Shown here: positions 26,612 to 35,045 of the stretch, in pieces
Layout of the letters: each line of letters starts with the position of its first letter
Numbering within the stretch: the first letter of the stretch is position 1
Source of the DNA: Thalassospira sp.
Lineage (GTDB): Bacteria > Pseudomonadota > Alphaproteobacteria > Rhodospirillales > Thalassospiraceae
Direction of reading: 5' to 3'
DNA length: 64,000 nucleotides
NCBI RefSeq assembly: GCF_002709775.1
Contig: NZ_PAQR01000002.1
Location: 62,001 to 126,000 of the forward strand
Position numbers and translations under genes: made by a program
The notes under the pieces: generated by a model
What the model saw: the letters and a program-made list of their open reading frames with translations, nothing else
Database searches by the model: none
Told to the model about the DNA's origin: nothing

Positions 26612-27070
26612 ATGAGCAGCTTTGGCGCAGAAGTCATCTGGCAGCGCAAGGAAGCCGAAATTTTTACCGATCGCCGCTATTCACGCGGTCATGTCTGGCG
26701 CTTTGATGGCGGGGTCGAAGTTCCGGCATCTTCATCCCCACATGTGGTGCCGCTGCCCTATTCGCTGGAAGAAAATGTCGACCCGGAAGAAGCCTTTGTC
26801 GCCGCCCTATCAAGCTGCCACATGCTGTTCTTCCTGCATTTCGCATCCGATGACGGGCTGGTGGTCGATCATTATGCCGATGCTGCGATCGGCGAGATGA
26901 AAAACGTCGATGGCAAAACCATGATCACCAAGGTGACGTTGCGTCCCGATATCCGTTATGGCGGCAAGGCACCGGATGCAAAACTTGTCGCGGACCTGCA
27001 TCACCGGGCGCACGAAGCGTGCTTTCTTGCCAATTCAGTCAAAACTGAAGTCGTTGTCGAGCCGGTTTGA
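26612..27070 (+). CDS. OsmC family peroxide-reducing protein
   Basis: The 152-residue protein shows the two conserved OsmC/Ohr cysteines in ALSSCHMLFFLHFA and AHEACFLANSV, spaced as in the family. Such proteins reduce organic hydroperoxides using lipoyl or thiol donors. DPEEAFVAALSSCH is typical of the OsmC rather than the Ohr branch. A GAGGAGC ribosome site precedes the start. It forms a likely two-gene operon with the preceding GntR regulator and ends three bases before the convergent methyltransferase gene. Confidence 0.9.
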   Translation: MSSFGAEVIWQRKEAEIFTDRRYSRGHVWRFDGGVEVPASSSPHVVPLPYSLEENVDPEEAFVAALSSCHMLFFLHFASDDGLVVDHYADAAIGEMKNVDGKTMITKVTLRPDIRYGGKAPDAKLVADLHHRAHEACFLANSVKTEVVVEPV

Positions 27071-27073
27071 CGC

Positions 27074-27868
27074 CTAGTTCGCGAGGGGCTTTTGCGCACA
27101 GATGGCATAGCGATGCTGTGCGCCGCGCTCCAGCCCCTTGGCAAAGCTGATATGTTTTTTCTGAGCGCTGTGGATCTGTTTCAGATCGAAATCCACCGCA
27201 ATCGGATCAAACCCGGTCTGGCTCAGCATGGCTTTGACTTCGTCGGCCCTTGCCCCGTTTGAGAAATGCACGCGGGCCAGAATGTCATGATGGGTCTGCA
27301 TATGTGCCACCGGTTCAACCGGTTTGCGCAGACCCAGACTTTCAAGGAAACCAGCCATTGCCTTGTTGAATTTCGTCGCCCAGGTCGGGGAAACGAAATC
27401 GCCATCAACCACCAGAAGCTTGCCACCGGGTTTCAGAACCCGGAACCATTCCGCAAACGCCGCCGCCGGGTCGACCAGCGTCCAGACCAGATGACGGGTG
27501 ACGATCACGTCATAGCTGTCATCGTCTTCAAGGGTCCGCTCCGCATCGCCGAGCAGGAAACGGATGTTCGATCCGCGCTGCTTTGATTTTGCGCGTGCCT
27601 TTTCAAGCATCGTTTCCGACCAGTCCATGCCGGTCACATCAAAGCCAAGATCATGCATCAGATGACTGATCACGCCAGTCCCACTTGCCAGATCAAGCGC
27701 CTTGCGCCCGTCACCCTTGCCAAAATGGCGTTCAAACAGGGCATGCCAGGCACTGCGTTCGGACTCTGAAAAAATCTCGTGGCCGGGCTGCTGATCAAAG
27801 GTTTCTGCGCGCATCGACCAGTACTCCTTGATCTCTTCGCGCAGATTGTAATTGCTGGCGTGGCTCAT
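27074..27868 (-). CDS. Class I SAM-dependent methyltransferase
   Basis: The 264-residue protein carries the SAM-binding motif I ALDLASGTGVISHLMHDLG near residue 60, the acidic strand-2 residue in VTGMDWS, motif II YDVIVTRHLVWTL and post-motif VLKPGGKLLVVDG. The overall pattern is that of Methyltransf_11 small-molecule enzymes. The substrate is unknown. It is divergent from an iron-type ABC importer across a 180-bp AT-rich region with a Fur-like motif, so it may modify an iron chelate or related ligand, but this is only suggested by position. Confidence 0.85.
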   Translation of the reverse strand: MSHASNYNLREEIKEYWSMRAETFDQQPGHEIFSESERSAWHALFERHFGKGDGRKALDLASGTGVISHLMHDLGFDVTGMDWSETMLEKARAKSKQRGSNIRFLLGDAERTLEDDDSYDVIVTRHLVWTLVDPAAAFAEWFRVLKPGGKLLVVDGDFVSPTWATKFNKAMAGFLESLGLRKPVEPVAHMQTHHDILARVHFSNGARADEVKAMLSQTGFDPIAVDFDLKQIHSAQKKHISFAKGLERGAQHRYAICAQKPLAN

Positions 27869-27984
27869 TTTTCCGGATCTCTCTTGGCCGAAAACGGCAG
27901 AAACCTGCCGCGTTGCTCAACTCTAAATTGAATATTATTATCTTTTAATAAATCAAAAATTTTCACTATTTTTGCGAAACATAT

Positions 27985-27999
27985 TGATTTGCATTCTTA
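27985..27999. promoter_or_regulatory. Candidate Fur box before the iron ABC importer
   Basis: TGATTTGCATTCTTA resembles the 15-base core seen before the hasI-like gene (TGAAAATCATTCTCA). It lies about 50 bases before the binding-protein gene in an AT-rich divergent region. Confidence 0.4.
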
Positions 28000-28048
28000 A
28001 TAACTGATAATCCCGGCCTCAGGCAATCCTAATTTTGAGGGAATGGGA

Positions 28049-29179
28049 ATGAAAATATTGGGTGCATTTGCCGCAGTTACCATACTGCTGGCAGGAACGG
28101 CACAAGCCGCAGAAACCGTCACGATCACCGACATTGCCGGACGTGAAGTCGCGGTCGAACTGCCGGTCGAACGTGTCATTCTGGGGGAAGGACGCCTGAT
28201 TTATGGTCTGGCAACGCTTGATAGCGAAGACCCCTTCCAGCGTGTTGTCGGCTGGCGCGACGACCTGAAAAAGGCCGATCCGCAGACCTACGACATCTAT
28301 GCTGCAAAATATCCGCGCATTGACGACATTCCGACCTTTGGTGGCATGAAAGACGGCACGTTCGACATCGAACAGGCCATTTCGGTCAACCCGGACGTCG
28401 TGATCATGAACCTGGAAGCCAAAAGTGCGACCGAAGATGGCGGTTTTGACGAAAAACTCGCCGCTGTTGGCATTCCGCTGGTCTATATCGACTTCCGCGA
28501 AGCGCCGATGAAAAACACCGACAACAGCATGAAAATCCTCGGTCAGCTAACCGGCAAGGAAGACCGTGCTGCGGAATTCATCACCTTCCGCACCAACAGC
28601 ATCAAGAACGTCACCGACCGCATTGCCAAGGCAAACCCGGAAAAACCGCAGGTCTTCATTGAACGCGCGGCGGGTTATTCCGATGAATGCTGCATGTCGT
28701 TTGGTAACGAAAACTTCGGCACCATGGTTGAAATGGCCGGTGGCGTGAACATCGCGGCATCGATCATTCCGGGCACCTTTGGCACGATCAACCCGGAACA
28801 GGTTGTTGCGTCCAACCCCGATCAGTTCGTCGGCACCGGTGCAAGCTGGGAAGCCTATTCCCCGGGTGGCGCATGGGTCGGTCTTGGCCCGGATGCCGAT
28901 ATGGTTGAAGCACGCCGTAAACTGGTTGGCCTGATGGAACGCCCGGCCTTTACCGGCGTCAAAGCGGTCGAAAACGGTGAAGTCCATGCCGTCTGGCACC
29001 AGTTCTATAACAGCCCGTACCAGTTCGTTGTGATCGAACAGATGGCGAAATGGTTCCACCCGGACCTGTTTGCTGACATCGATGCAGAAGCAACCTTCAA
29101 GGAACTGCACGAACGCTTCCTGCCGCTGGATTACCAGCCAGGCTACTTCATCTCGATCAGCGATACAGCCACAAACTAA
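28049..29179 (+). CDS. ABC transporter substrate-binding protein, iron-siderophore type
   Basis: Started at ATG 28049, six bases after GAGGGA, the protein has 376 residues and a clean Sec signal peptide (MKILGAFAAVTILLAGTAQA). A second ATG two codons earlier overlaps the ribosome site. The mature protein has VTITDIAGREVAVELPVERVI and FDIEQAISVNPDVVIM, the pattern of periplasmic binding proteins for ferric siderophores, heme or cobalamin. The middle contains an unusual DECCMSFG segment. Its TAA shares a base with the permease ATG. Substrate class is assigned from family and a nearby Fur-like site, not proven. Confidence 0.88.
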   Translation: MKILGAFAAVTILLAGTAQAAETVTITDIAGREVAVELPVERVILGEGRLIYGLATLDSEDPFQRVVGWRDDLKKADPQTYDIYAAKYPRIDDIPTFGGMKDGTFDIEQAISVNPDVVIMNLEAKSATEDGGFDEKLAAVGIPLVYIDFREAPMKNTDNSMKILGQLTGKEDRAAEFITFRTNSIKNVTDRIAKANPEKPQVFIERAAGYSDECCMSFGNENFGTMVEMAGGVNIAASIIPGTFGTINPEQVVASNPDQFVGTGASWEAYSPGGAWVGLGPDADMVEARRKLVGLMERPAFTGVKAVENGEVHAVWHQFYNSPYQFVVIEQMAKWFHPDLFADIDAEATFKELHERFLPLDYQPGYFISISDTATN

Positions 29180-30240
29180 TGACGACCAACCAAATCAGCG
29201 TCGAAGCCGGGAGCGTGCATTACAAGGCACGCTCCCTGCGTCGTTTTCTGCTCCTGCTTGCAATGGCGGGGGCATTGTTTCTTTCGTTTGCCATCGATCT
29301 GGCCACGGGCCCGGCGAATTATCCGTTATCGGACGTGATCGCCACCCTGCTTGATCCATGGTCAGCCACCGATCAGCTGCGCGTGGTGATCTGGGATATC
29401 CGCATGCCGGTCGCGCTCATGGCGCTGACCGTGGGTGCTGCCCTGTCGACCGCAGGCGCGCAAATGCAGACCATCCTTGCCAACCCGCTGGCCAGCCCCT
29501 TTACGCTGGGCATTTCGGCCGCCGCCGGGTTTGGCGCGGCTCTGGCCTTGGTACTCGGTGTTGCGCTTCTGCCGGCCTTTGTTGATTTCATCATTCCGCT
29601 CAATGCCTTCATCATGGCGATGGGCACGGCATTGATCATTCATTTCTTTAGCCGCCTGCGCGGTGTGACGGTCGAGACCATCGTGCTTCTGGGGATTGCG
29701 CTGGTCTTTACCTTCAACGCGCTTCTGGCCCTTTTGCAGTATCTGGCAAGTGAGCAGGCCCTGGCGGCTGTTGTCTTCTGGACCATGGGGTCACTTGTGA
29801 AGGCAACCTGGACCAAGGTGGCGGTAACCGCCGTTGCGGTCGTGATTGCCATTCCGCTCTTTACCCGTCAGGCATGGGCATTGACTGCCCTTCGGCTCGG
29901 CGATGCCAAGGCGGAAAGTTTTGGCGTGAATGTGCAGGGGCTTCGTCTGCGAACCATGTTGATCGTAAGCCTTCTGGCCGCCATTCCGGTCTCATTCGTC
30001 GGCACGATTGGCTTTATCGGTCTTGTCGGGCCGCATATTGCCCGCATGCTGGTCGGTGAAGATCAACGCTTCTTCCTTCCGGCATCCATTCTGTGCGGCG
30101 CCTTGATCCTGTCGGCGACATCGGTGCTGTCGAAATTGCTGATCCCGGGTGCGATCCTGCCGATCGGGGTGATCACCGCCCTTGTCGGTGTGCCCTTCTT
30201 CTTCTCGCTGATCTTCGCAAGTCGGAGGAAATCATGGTAA
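29179..30240 (+). CDS. ABC transporter permease, FecCD family
   Basis: The 353-residue membrane protein has about ten hydrophobic segments, and LWDIRMP-like WDIRMPVALMALTVGAALS, GAQMQTILANPLASPFTLG and VGFVGPH-like IGLVGPHIARMLVG, all FecCD signatures. A single permease implies a homodimer in the membrane. Translation is coupled at both ends: TAATG with the binding protein and ATGGTAA with the ATPase gene. Confidence 0.93.
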   Translation: MTTNQISVEAGSVHYKARSLRRFLLLLAMAGALFLSFAIDLATGPANYPLSDVIATLLDPWSATDQLRVVIWDIRMPVALMALTVGAALSTAGAQMQTILANPLASPFTLGISAAAGFGAALALVLGVALLPAFVDFIIPLNAFIMAMGTALIIHFFSRLRGVTVETIVLLGIALVFTFNALLALLQYLASEQALAAVVFWTMGSLVKATWTKVAVTAVAVVIAIPLFTRQAWALTALRLGDAKAESFGVNVQGLRLRTMLIVSLLAAIPVSFVGTIGFIGLVGPHIARMLVGEDQRFFLPASILCGALILSATSVLSKLLIPGAILPIGVITALVGVPFFFSLIFASRRKSW

Positions 30241-31058
30241 CGCTGCGTCTTGAAGATATCGGAACCCGCTATGGCAAGGTGCAGGTGGTATCCGGTGTCA
30301 CCACCCCGACCATTCAGCCCGGCACCGTGACCGCCGTCATTGGCCCGAACGCGGCTGGTAAGTCGAGCCTGTTTCGCCGTGTTGCCGGCCTTGCACAGGG
30401 CGGCGGTGTTGTCGATCTTGGATCACATAGCCCGGATCGCAATACGATTTGCTATATGCCACAGGATACCGGCTCGACCGCCGTTCTGTCAGTCTATGAG
30501 TCGGTCATTCTCGCCGCCAAACAGGGTTCGAGCCTGCGCGTGCGCGCCGAGGAACTGGCCCGGATTGATGAGATTCTTGCCGCCCTTCGTATTGGTGATC
30601 TTGCCGGCCGGAATCTTGGCGAGCTGAGCGGCGGGCAACGCCAGCTGGTCGCGATTGCCCAGACGCTGGTGCGTGATCCGAAGATCCTTCTGATGGATGA
30701 GCCGACCTCAGCCCTTGATCTGCATCGCCAGATGGAAGTCCTGTCCTTCATGCGTGACGTCGCCAAAGGCCAGAACATCATCGTTCTGATCGCCATTCAC
30801 GATCTGAACCACGCCCTGCAATATTGCGATCAGGCCATGGCCATTCGCGATGGCAGGATGGTGGCGTTTGGTCCGTGCTCGGATGTGATCGACAGCGACC
30901 TTCTGCGCGATGTCTATCAGGTCGATGGTCATGTCGAGCTCAACTCGCTCGGCCATCCGCACATCGTGCTGCGCGGTCCCAGCGATGAAACCAACAGCCG
31001 TCACAATACCGCTGTTGGTCACAACGATCTGGCAGACACCGCACTGGCTGCTCAATAG
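30234..31058 (+). CDS. ABC transporter ATP-binding protein, iron-siderophore type
   Basis: Start ATG 30234 follows GGAGGAA by three bases and lies inside the permease stop region, giving 274 residues. Walker A is GPNAAGKSS, the signature is LSGGQRQLVAIAQ, Walker B is KILLMDEPTSALD, and the switch histidine is in IAIHDLNHAL. It energises the FecCD-type importer. The C-terminal 40 residues are family-typical until a variable tail. Confidence 0.93.
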   Translation: MVTLRLEDIGTRYGKVQVVSGVTTPTIQPGTVTAVIGPNAAGKSSLFRRVAGLAQGGGVVDLGSHSPDRNTICYMPQDTGSTAVLSVYESVILAAKQGSSLRVRAEELARIDEILAALRIGDLAGRNLGELSGGQRQLVAIAQTLVRDPKILLMDEPTSALDLHRQMEVLSFMRDVAKGQNIIVLIAIHDLNHALQYCDQAMAIRDGRMVAFGPCSDVIDSDLLRDVYQVDGHVELNSLGHPHIVLRGPSDETNSRHNTAVGHNDLADTALAAQ

Positions 31059-31144
31059 GAAGGCGCAGCTTTCCTTGTGATTAAAAACTTTGCATTTGAG
31101 GCATTTTCTGCTTCCATGGACGAATGATGATCATGCATCGCAAC

Positions 31145-31171
31145 AGCGTCATGTTTGACGCTATTTTCCTT
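31145..31171 (+). terminator. Hairpin after the ABC importer operon
   Basis: AGCGTCA/TGACGCT (31145-31151 with 31156-31162) encloses TGTT and is followed by ATTTTCCTTT, a weak T tract. It lies between the importer operon and eutB, so it may end the former or attenuate the latter. Confidence 0.5.
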
Positions 31172-31226
31172 TGCGAACGGGGGTAAAATTCCCTGGCGAT
31201 GTCTTTCATGCTTCAGGAGGCAGAAC

Positions 31227-32618
31227 TTGCAGACCGGCGCGCCATTCAGTTTTGAACGCTTTACCTTTCCCGACCTGAAAACCCTGTTGGCAAAGGCAAG
31301 TCCGCTTCGGTCCGGCGATGTGCTGGCTGGTCTTGCCGCAAGCTCGGATGAAGAACGGGTGGCGGCGCGCTTTGCGCTGGCTGATGTGCCGCTCAAACGG
31401 TTTTTAAGCGAGGCCCTTGTTCCCTATGAGGATGATGACGTCACCCGCATGATCATTGACGATCATGATGCGGATGCCTTTGCACCGGTATCCTCGATGA
31501 CTGTGGGTGAATTTCGCAACTGGCTTCTGGGCGATGACGCCACGCCTGAAGCGCTTAAACATCTCGCACCCGGCCTGACGCCGGAGATGGTGGCGGCGGT
31601 TTCAAAACTGATGCGCAATCAGGACCTGATTGCCGTTGCCAAGAAATGCCATGTCGTGACCGCCTTTCGCAATACGATCGGCCTGCCCGGCCATCTTTCG
31701 GTCCGTCTGCAGCCGAACCATCCGACGGATGATCCGGCCGGCGTTGCCGCCTCGATCCTTGATGGGTTGATGCATGGCAGTGGCGATGCGGTAATTGGCA
31801 TCAACCCGGCCACCGACAGCCCGGAAGCAATGATCGAGCTTCTTAAACTGATCGACGAGGTCCGTGAACGGATCGATATCCCGACCCAGTCCTGCGTTTT
31901 GGCCCATGTGACCACGGCGATTGATGTCATGGCGCGTAATGCGCCGGTTGATCTGGTGTTCCAATCAATTGCTGGCACCCAAAAGGCCAATGAAAGCTTT
32001 GGCATCAATCTGTCCATGCTGGCCGAGGCCGAAGACGCCGCCAAGGGACTTAAGCGCGGCACGGTTGGCGACAATGTGATGTATTTCGAAACCGGACAGG
32101 GTGCTGCCCTTTCGGCCGATGCCCACGAAGGCATCGATCAGCAAACCGTCGAGGCACGCGCCTATGCCGTCGCACGCAAATACTCACCGCTTCTGGTCAA
32201 CACCGTGGTCGGCTTTATCGGCCCGGAATATCTGTTTGATGGCAAGCAGATCACCCGTGCGGGTCTTGAGGACCATTTCTGTGGCAAGTTGCTTGGCGTG
32301 CCGATGGGATGTGATGTTTGCTATACCAACCATGCCGAGGCCGATCAGGATGACATGGACAACCTGCTAACCCTTCTGGGGGTTGCAGGCTGCAACTTCG
32401 TTATCGGGGTGCCGGGTGCGGATGACATCATGCTTAATTACCAAAGCACCAGCTTCCATGATGCGATGTATCTGCGTTCTGTGCTGGGTCTGCAGCCGGC
32501 ACCGGAATTTGCCGCCTGGTTGCGCAAGATGGAAATCCTTGATCAGAATGGCCGCACCCGCCCGCAGCTTGACGGGCAAGCAGCCCAGAACCTTCTGGCT
32601 TGGTCGGGGGCCGCTTAA
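31227..32618 (+). CDS. eutB: Ethanolamine ammonia-lyase large subunit
   Basis: A TTG start at 31227, six bases after a perfect AGGAGG, gives a 463-residue protein, close to the 453 of the enterobacterial enzyme. Upstream ATG codons in frame have no ribosome site. The sequence carries family blocks such as GVPMGCDVCYTNHAEADQDD, GVPGADDIMLNYQSTSFHD and IGFNPATDS-like GINPATDSPEAM. With EutC it forms the adenosylcobalamin-dependent enzyme that splits ethanolamine into acetaldehyde and ammonia. No microcompartment or eutA reactivase gene is adjacent. The window's B12 operon could supply its cofactor. Confidence 0.93.
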   Translation: MQTGAPFSFERFTFPDLKTLLAKASPLRSGDVLAGLAASSDEERVAARFALADVPLKRFLSEALVPYEDDDVTRMIIDDHDADAFAPVSSMTVGEFRNWLLGDDATPEALKHLAPGLTPEMVAAVSKLMRNQDLIAVAKKCHVVTAFRNTIGLPGHLSVRLQPNHPTDDPAGVAASILDGLMHGSGDAVIGINPATDSPEAMIELLKLIDEVRERIDIPTQSCVLAHVTTAIDVMARNAPVDLVFQSIAGTQKANESFGINLSMLAEAEDAAKGLKRGTVGDNVMYFETGQGAALSADAHEGIDQQTVEARAYAVARKYSPLLVNTVVGFIGPEYLFDGKQITRAGLEDHFCGKLLGVPMGCDVCYTNHAEADQDDMDNLLTLLGVAGCNFVIGVPGADDIMLNYQSTSFHDAMYLRSVLGLQPAPEFAAWLRKMEILDQNGRTRPQLDGQAAQNLLAWSGAA

Positions 32619-33392
32619 ATGAGCAATCTGACCAACAAGAAAATCCCGAGCGGCCTTGATCCGTGGAATGCCCTTCGGGTTCATACCGATGCCCGTATCG
32701 GCCTTGGCCGGGTCGGTGACGGCTTGCCAACCGAACGGTTGCTGGAATTCCAGATGGCGCATGCACGCGCCCGAGATTCGGTGCATATGGCCTTTGAGGC
32801 CGATTCCGTGCGTGCCCAGCTTGATGGGCTTGATCACCCAATCCTCGATGTTCATTCCGCCGCCCCGGATCGCCCGACCTATCTGCAACGCCCCGATTTG
32901 GGTCGTTTGCTTGATGACGAGTCGGCTGCGACGCTGGGCCAACATGCCGGGGACTATGACGTTGCCTTCATTCTGGCTGATGGTCTGTCGGCCCGCGCCA
33001 CCCATGACCATGCGGCCAATACCCTGTCGCTGATCCTTGATCAGTTGGGTGAAAGCTGGTCGGTCGCACCGGTGACGCTGGCAACCCAATCGCGCGTCGG
33101 ACTGGGTGACGAAATTGGTGCGGCCTTAGGGGCGAAACTAACAGTGATGCTGATTGGCGAACGCCCGGGTCTGTCGAGTGCCGATTCGCTTGGTTGTTAT
33201 CTGACATGGGGACCAAAGCGCGGACGTTCGAACGCAGATCGCAACTGCGTTTCAAACATCCGCCCGGCCGGTCTGACCCCGGAAAAGGCTGCGAAAAAGA
33301 TCGCCTATCTGATGACCGAATCGCGCAAGATGGGCCTGTCGGGTGTGGCGTTGAAGGACAATTCATCCAACCCCGACCTGATCGAAGGCTAG
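32619..33392 (+). CDS. eutC: Ethanolamine ammonia-lyase small subunit
   Basis: The 257-residue protein starts at the base after the eutB stop. ARDSVHMAFEADSV, IILADGLSA-like FILADGLSARATHDHA, IGERPGLSSADSLGCYLT and DRNCVSNIRPAGL are EutC blocks that contribute to cobalamin and substrate binding. Translation is probably coupled to eutB. The stop overlaps the convergent YciI gene by four bases. Confidence 0.94.
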   Translation: MSNLTNKKIPSGLDPWNALRVHTDARIGLGRVGDGLPTERLLEFQMAHARARDSVHMAFEADSVRAQLDGLDHPILDVHSAAPDRPTYLQRPDLGRLLDDESAATLGQHAGDYDVAFILADGLSARATHDHAANTLSLILDQLGESWSVAPVTLATQSRVGLGDEIGAALGAKLTVMLIGERPGLSSADSLGCYLTWGPKRGRSNADRNCVSNIRPAGLTPEKAAKKIAYLMTESRKMGLSGVALKDNSSNPDLIEG

Positions 33393-33688
33393 GCCTTAAG
33401 CGCCTCAAGACCGTCTGCCACCATCACCGGATCAAATTCCGTGATGTGATAGTCGGCCAGATCATGCTGATGAAACGGATCGCGTGTCAGTTCGTCTTCA
33501 AGGGCTGCGCGATCACCCTTGGCCAGGATCACCCCACCATCGCGCGGGATCTTGCGCCCGGATGCCAAAAACATGCCCTTGGCATAGGCCTGCTTGAGCC
33601 AGGCAATATGGCCCTCGATATGGGCATCAACCTGTTCAAGCGGCACCTTGTAGCTCAGCGAAACGACAAACATCGGTTTTCCTGTCAT
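33389..33688 (-). CDS. YciI-like protein
   Basis: The 99-residue protein has the ferredoxin-like YciI fold signature: MFVVSLSYKVPLEQVDAHIEGHIAWL, GMFLASGRKIPRDGGVILA and DPFHQHDLADYHITEF. The family contains conserved His and Asp residues and some members are dehalogenase- or lyase-like, but the physiological role here is unknown. It is monocistronic and convergent with eutC. Confidence 0.85.
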   Translation of the reverse strand: MTGKPMFVVSLSYKVPLEQVDAHIEGHIAWLKQAYAKGMFLASGRKIPRDGGVILAKGDRAALEDELTRDPFHQHDLADYHITEFDPVMVADGLEALKA

Positions 33689-33764
33689 CGGTTTTGGTTG
33701 GGATGCCCCAAAACTCGTTGGTTTCAGCCTTGATCACAAATCACGTTCTGGCGATCAGGTTCAA

Positions 33765-34199
33765 TCAGCTTGCATCCGTCTGACTACCCATCCGGGCAAG
33801 AAGGCGCTCAATGCGATCGGCATGGGCACTTTCGACCCGTGCCAGGCTTTCAAACCAGGCCGCCACATCTTCAAGGCCCTCTTCACGGGCGATGCGGGCC
33901 ATTTCCGGATAGGCTGTTTCGGCCTCGTCCTTCTCCTGCGCGATCGCGGCTTCGAGGTTCAGGCGGGTTGTGCCCATATCCTTACCGGTCAGGGGATCAC
34001 CCGCAGATTCGAGAAATTCCAGATGGCCAAAGGCATGGCCTGTTTCGGCCTCGGCCGCGGTGCGGAAAAGCTCGGCGGCCTCGGCCTCACCTTCAATGTC
34101 AGCCTGCTGGGCAAAGTAAAGATAGCGTCGGTTGGTTTGCGCCTCGGCGGCAAAGGCCGCGCGCAGGTTTGCCTCGGTACGTGTTCCCTTAAGCGCCAT
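33765..34199 (-). CDS. Rubrerythrin family diiron protein
   Basis: The 144-residue four-helix protein has the diiron ligands in FAAEAQTNRRYLYFA, EAETGHAFGHLEFL (ExxH) and RVESAHADRIERL (second ExxH). The C-terminal rubredoxin domain of classical rubrerythrin is absent. It likely detoxifies peroxide, fitting the nearby Irr and OsmC genes. A separate terminator isolates it from irr upstream. Confidence 0.9.
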   Translation of the reverse strand: MALKGTRTEANLRAAFAAEAQTNRRYLYFAQQADIEGEAEAAELFRTAAEAETGHAFGHLEFLESAGDPLTGKDMGTTRLNLEAAIAQEKDEAETAYPEMARIAREEGLEDVAAWFESLARVESAHADRIERLLARMGSQTDAS

Positions 34200-34267
34200 G
34201 TGCGCTGATCCTTGTTATTGTTCGCCCAATACAGCCGTGTTGTATGGGCAAAAGTCGCAAAAAATAA

Positions 34268-34295
34268 GGCGGCAGAACCAAGTGGTTCTGCCGCC
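34268..34295 (-). terminator. Terminator of irr
   Basis: A perfect 12-bp stem GGCGGCAGAACC/GGTTCTGCCGCC with a 4-base loop is followed on the minus strand by TTATTTTTT. It separates irr from the rubrerythrin gene. Confidence 0.88.
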
Positions 34296-34414
34296 CTTTA
34301 TTTGTCGTCAAATCCACCGTCGTCAAGCAGAGCAGGGGCAATTGCACTGATCAGACGCCAGATTTCATCTGCCTGTCACCTGCGCAAGGCTGCGCGAAGG
34401 ACGGCGGGTATATC

Positions 34415-34855
34415 TTAGGCCGCGTTCTGTGCCGCCTGATTGCGACGCAGACGGAACACCAGATCAACCGATGCCAGTTCCGTGCCGTTGGGCATGTTCG
34501 GAATGTTGGCGATCTTGACGTCACCGGCCGGAATGTCGGACAGCATGCCGTCTTCTTCGCAATAGAAATGATAATGCGGTTCGGTGTTGGTATCGAAATA
34601 GGACCGACCCGAATCAATCACGATCTCATTGAGAAGGCGCGCATCGGTGAACTGGTGCAGGGTATTGTAAACCGTTGCCAGCGATACCTTGATATTATTG
34701 CTCATGGCTTCGGAATGCAGCTGTTCTGCCGTGACGTGACGATGGCCATCATCAAACAGCAAACGAGCCAGTGCCAGACGCTGACGCGTCGGACGCAGAT
34801 TGGCATCCTTGAGCCGGTTAAGCGCGTTGGTATATGGACGCGATGTATGTCCCAT
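34415..34855 (-). CDS. irr: Iron response regulator Irr (Fur family)
   Basis: Started at ATG 34855, after AAAGGGGC, the protein has 146 residues. It shows the Fur-family winged helix LRPTRQRLALARLLFDDG, HVTAEQLH and SLATVYNTLHQF, then the dimerisation domain with EPHYHFYCEEDG, whose HxH is the heme/metal site of Irr proteins. Irr in alphaproteobacteria senses heme status and represses heme synthesis or activates iron uptake under iron limitation. Classical Fur zinc cysteine pairs are absent. Its presence beside iron and heme uptake genes fits an iron-control role. Confidence 0.9.
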   Translation of the reverse strand: MGHTSRPYTNALNRLKDANLRPTRQRLALARLLFDDGHRHVTAEQLHSEAMSNNIKVSLATVYNTLHQFTDARLLNEIVIDSGRSYFDTNTEPHYHFYCEEDGMLSDIPAGDVKIANIPNMPNGTELASVDLVFRLRRNQAAQNAA

Positions 34856-34921
34856 AGCTTTGCCCCTTTGTCGTGGTCGGGCCACAATCACAATGGCCCT
34901 GTTGAATTCTTGGCATAGACT

Positions 34922-34946
34922 AAAGAACCCGAACGCGTTGTTCTTT
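34922..34946. promoter_or_regulatory. Inverted repeat before irr
   Basis: AAAGAAC-N11-GTTCTTT is a perfect 7-bp dyad about 65 bases before the irr start and close to AT-rich promoter sequence. It may be an operator, possibly for Irr itself. Confidence 0.4.
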
Positions 34947-34994
34947 GATTTTGATCAACTATAATCGCGGGATGAAATAACGCTAAATACAAAC

Positions 34995-35025
34995 AAAAAG
35001 GGCCAGTAAAAACCGGCCCCTTTTT
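34995..35025 (-). terminator. Terminator of the nitronate monooxygenase-like gene
   Basis: AAAAAGGGCC pairs with GGCCCCTTTTT leaving one bulged C, with T-rich flanks on both strands. It lies about 20 bases downstream of the minus-strand gene ending at 35046. Confidence 0.75.
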
Positions 35026-35045
35026 ATTTGGTTCTGACGTCTGGA

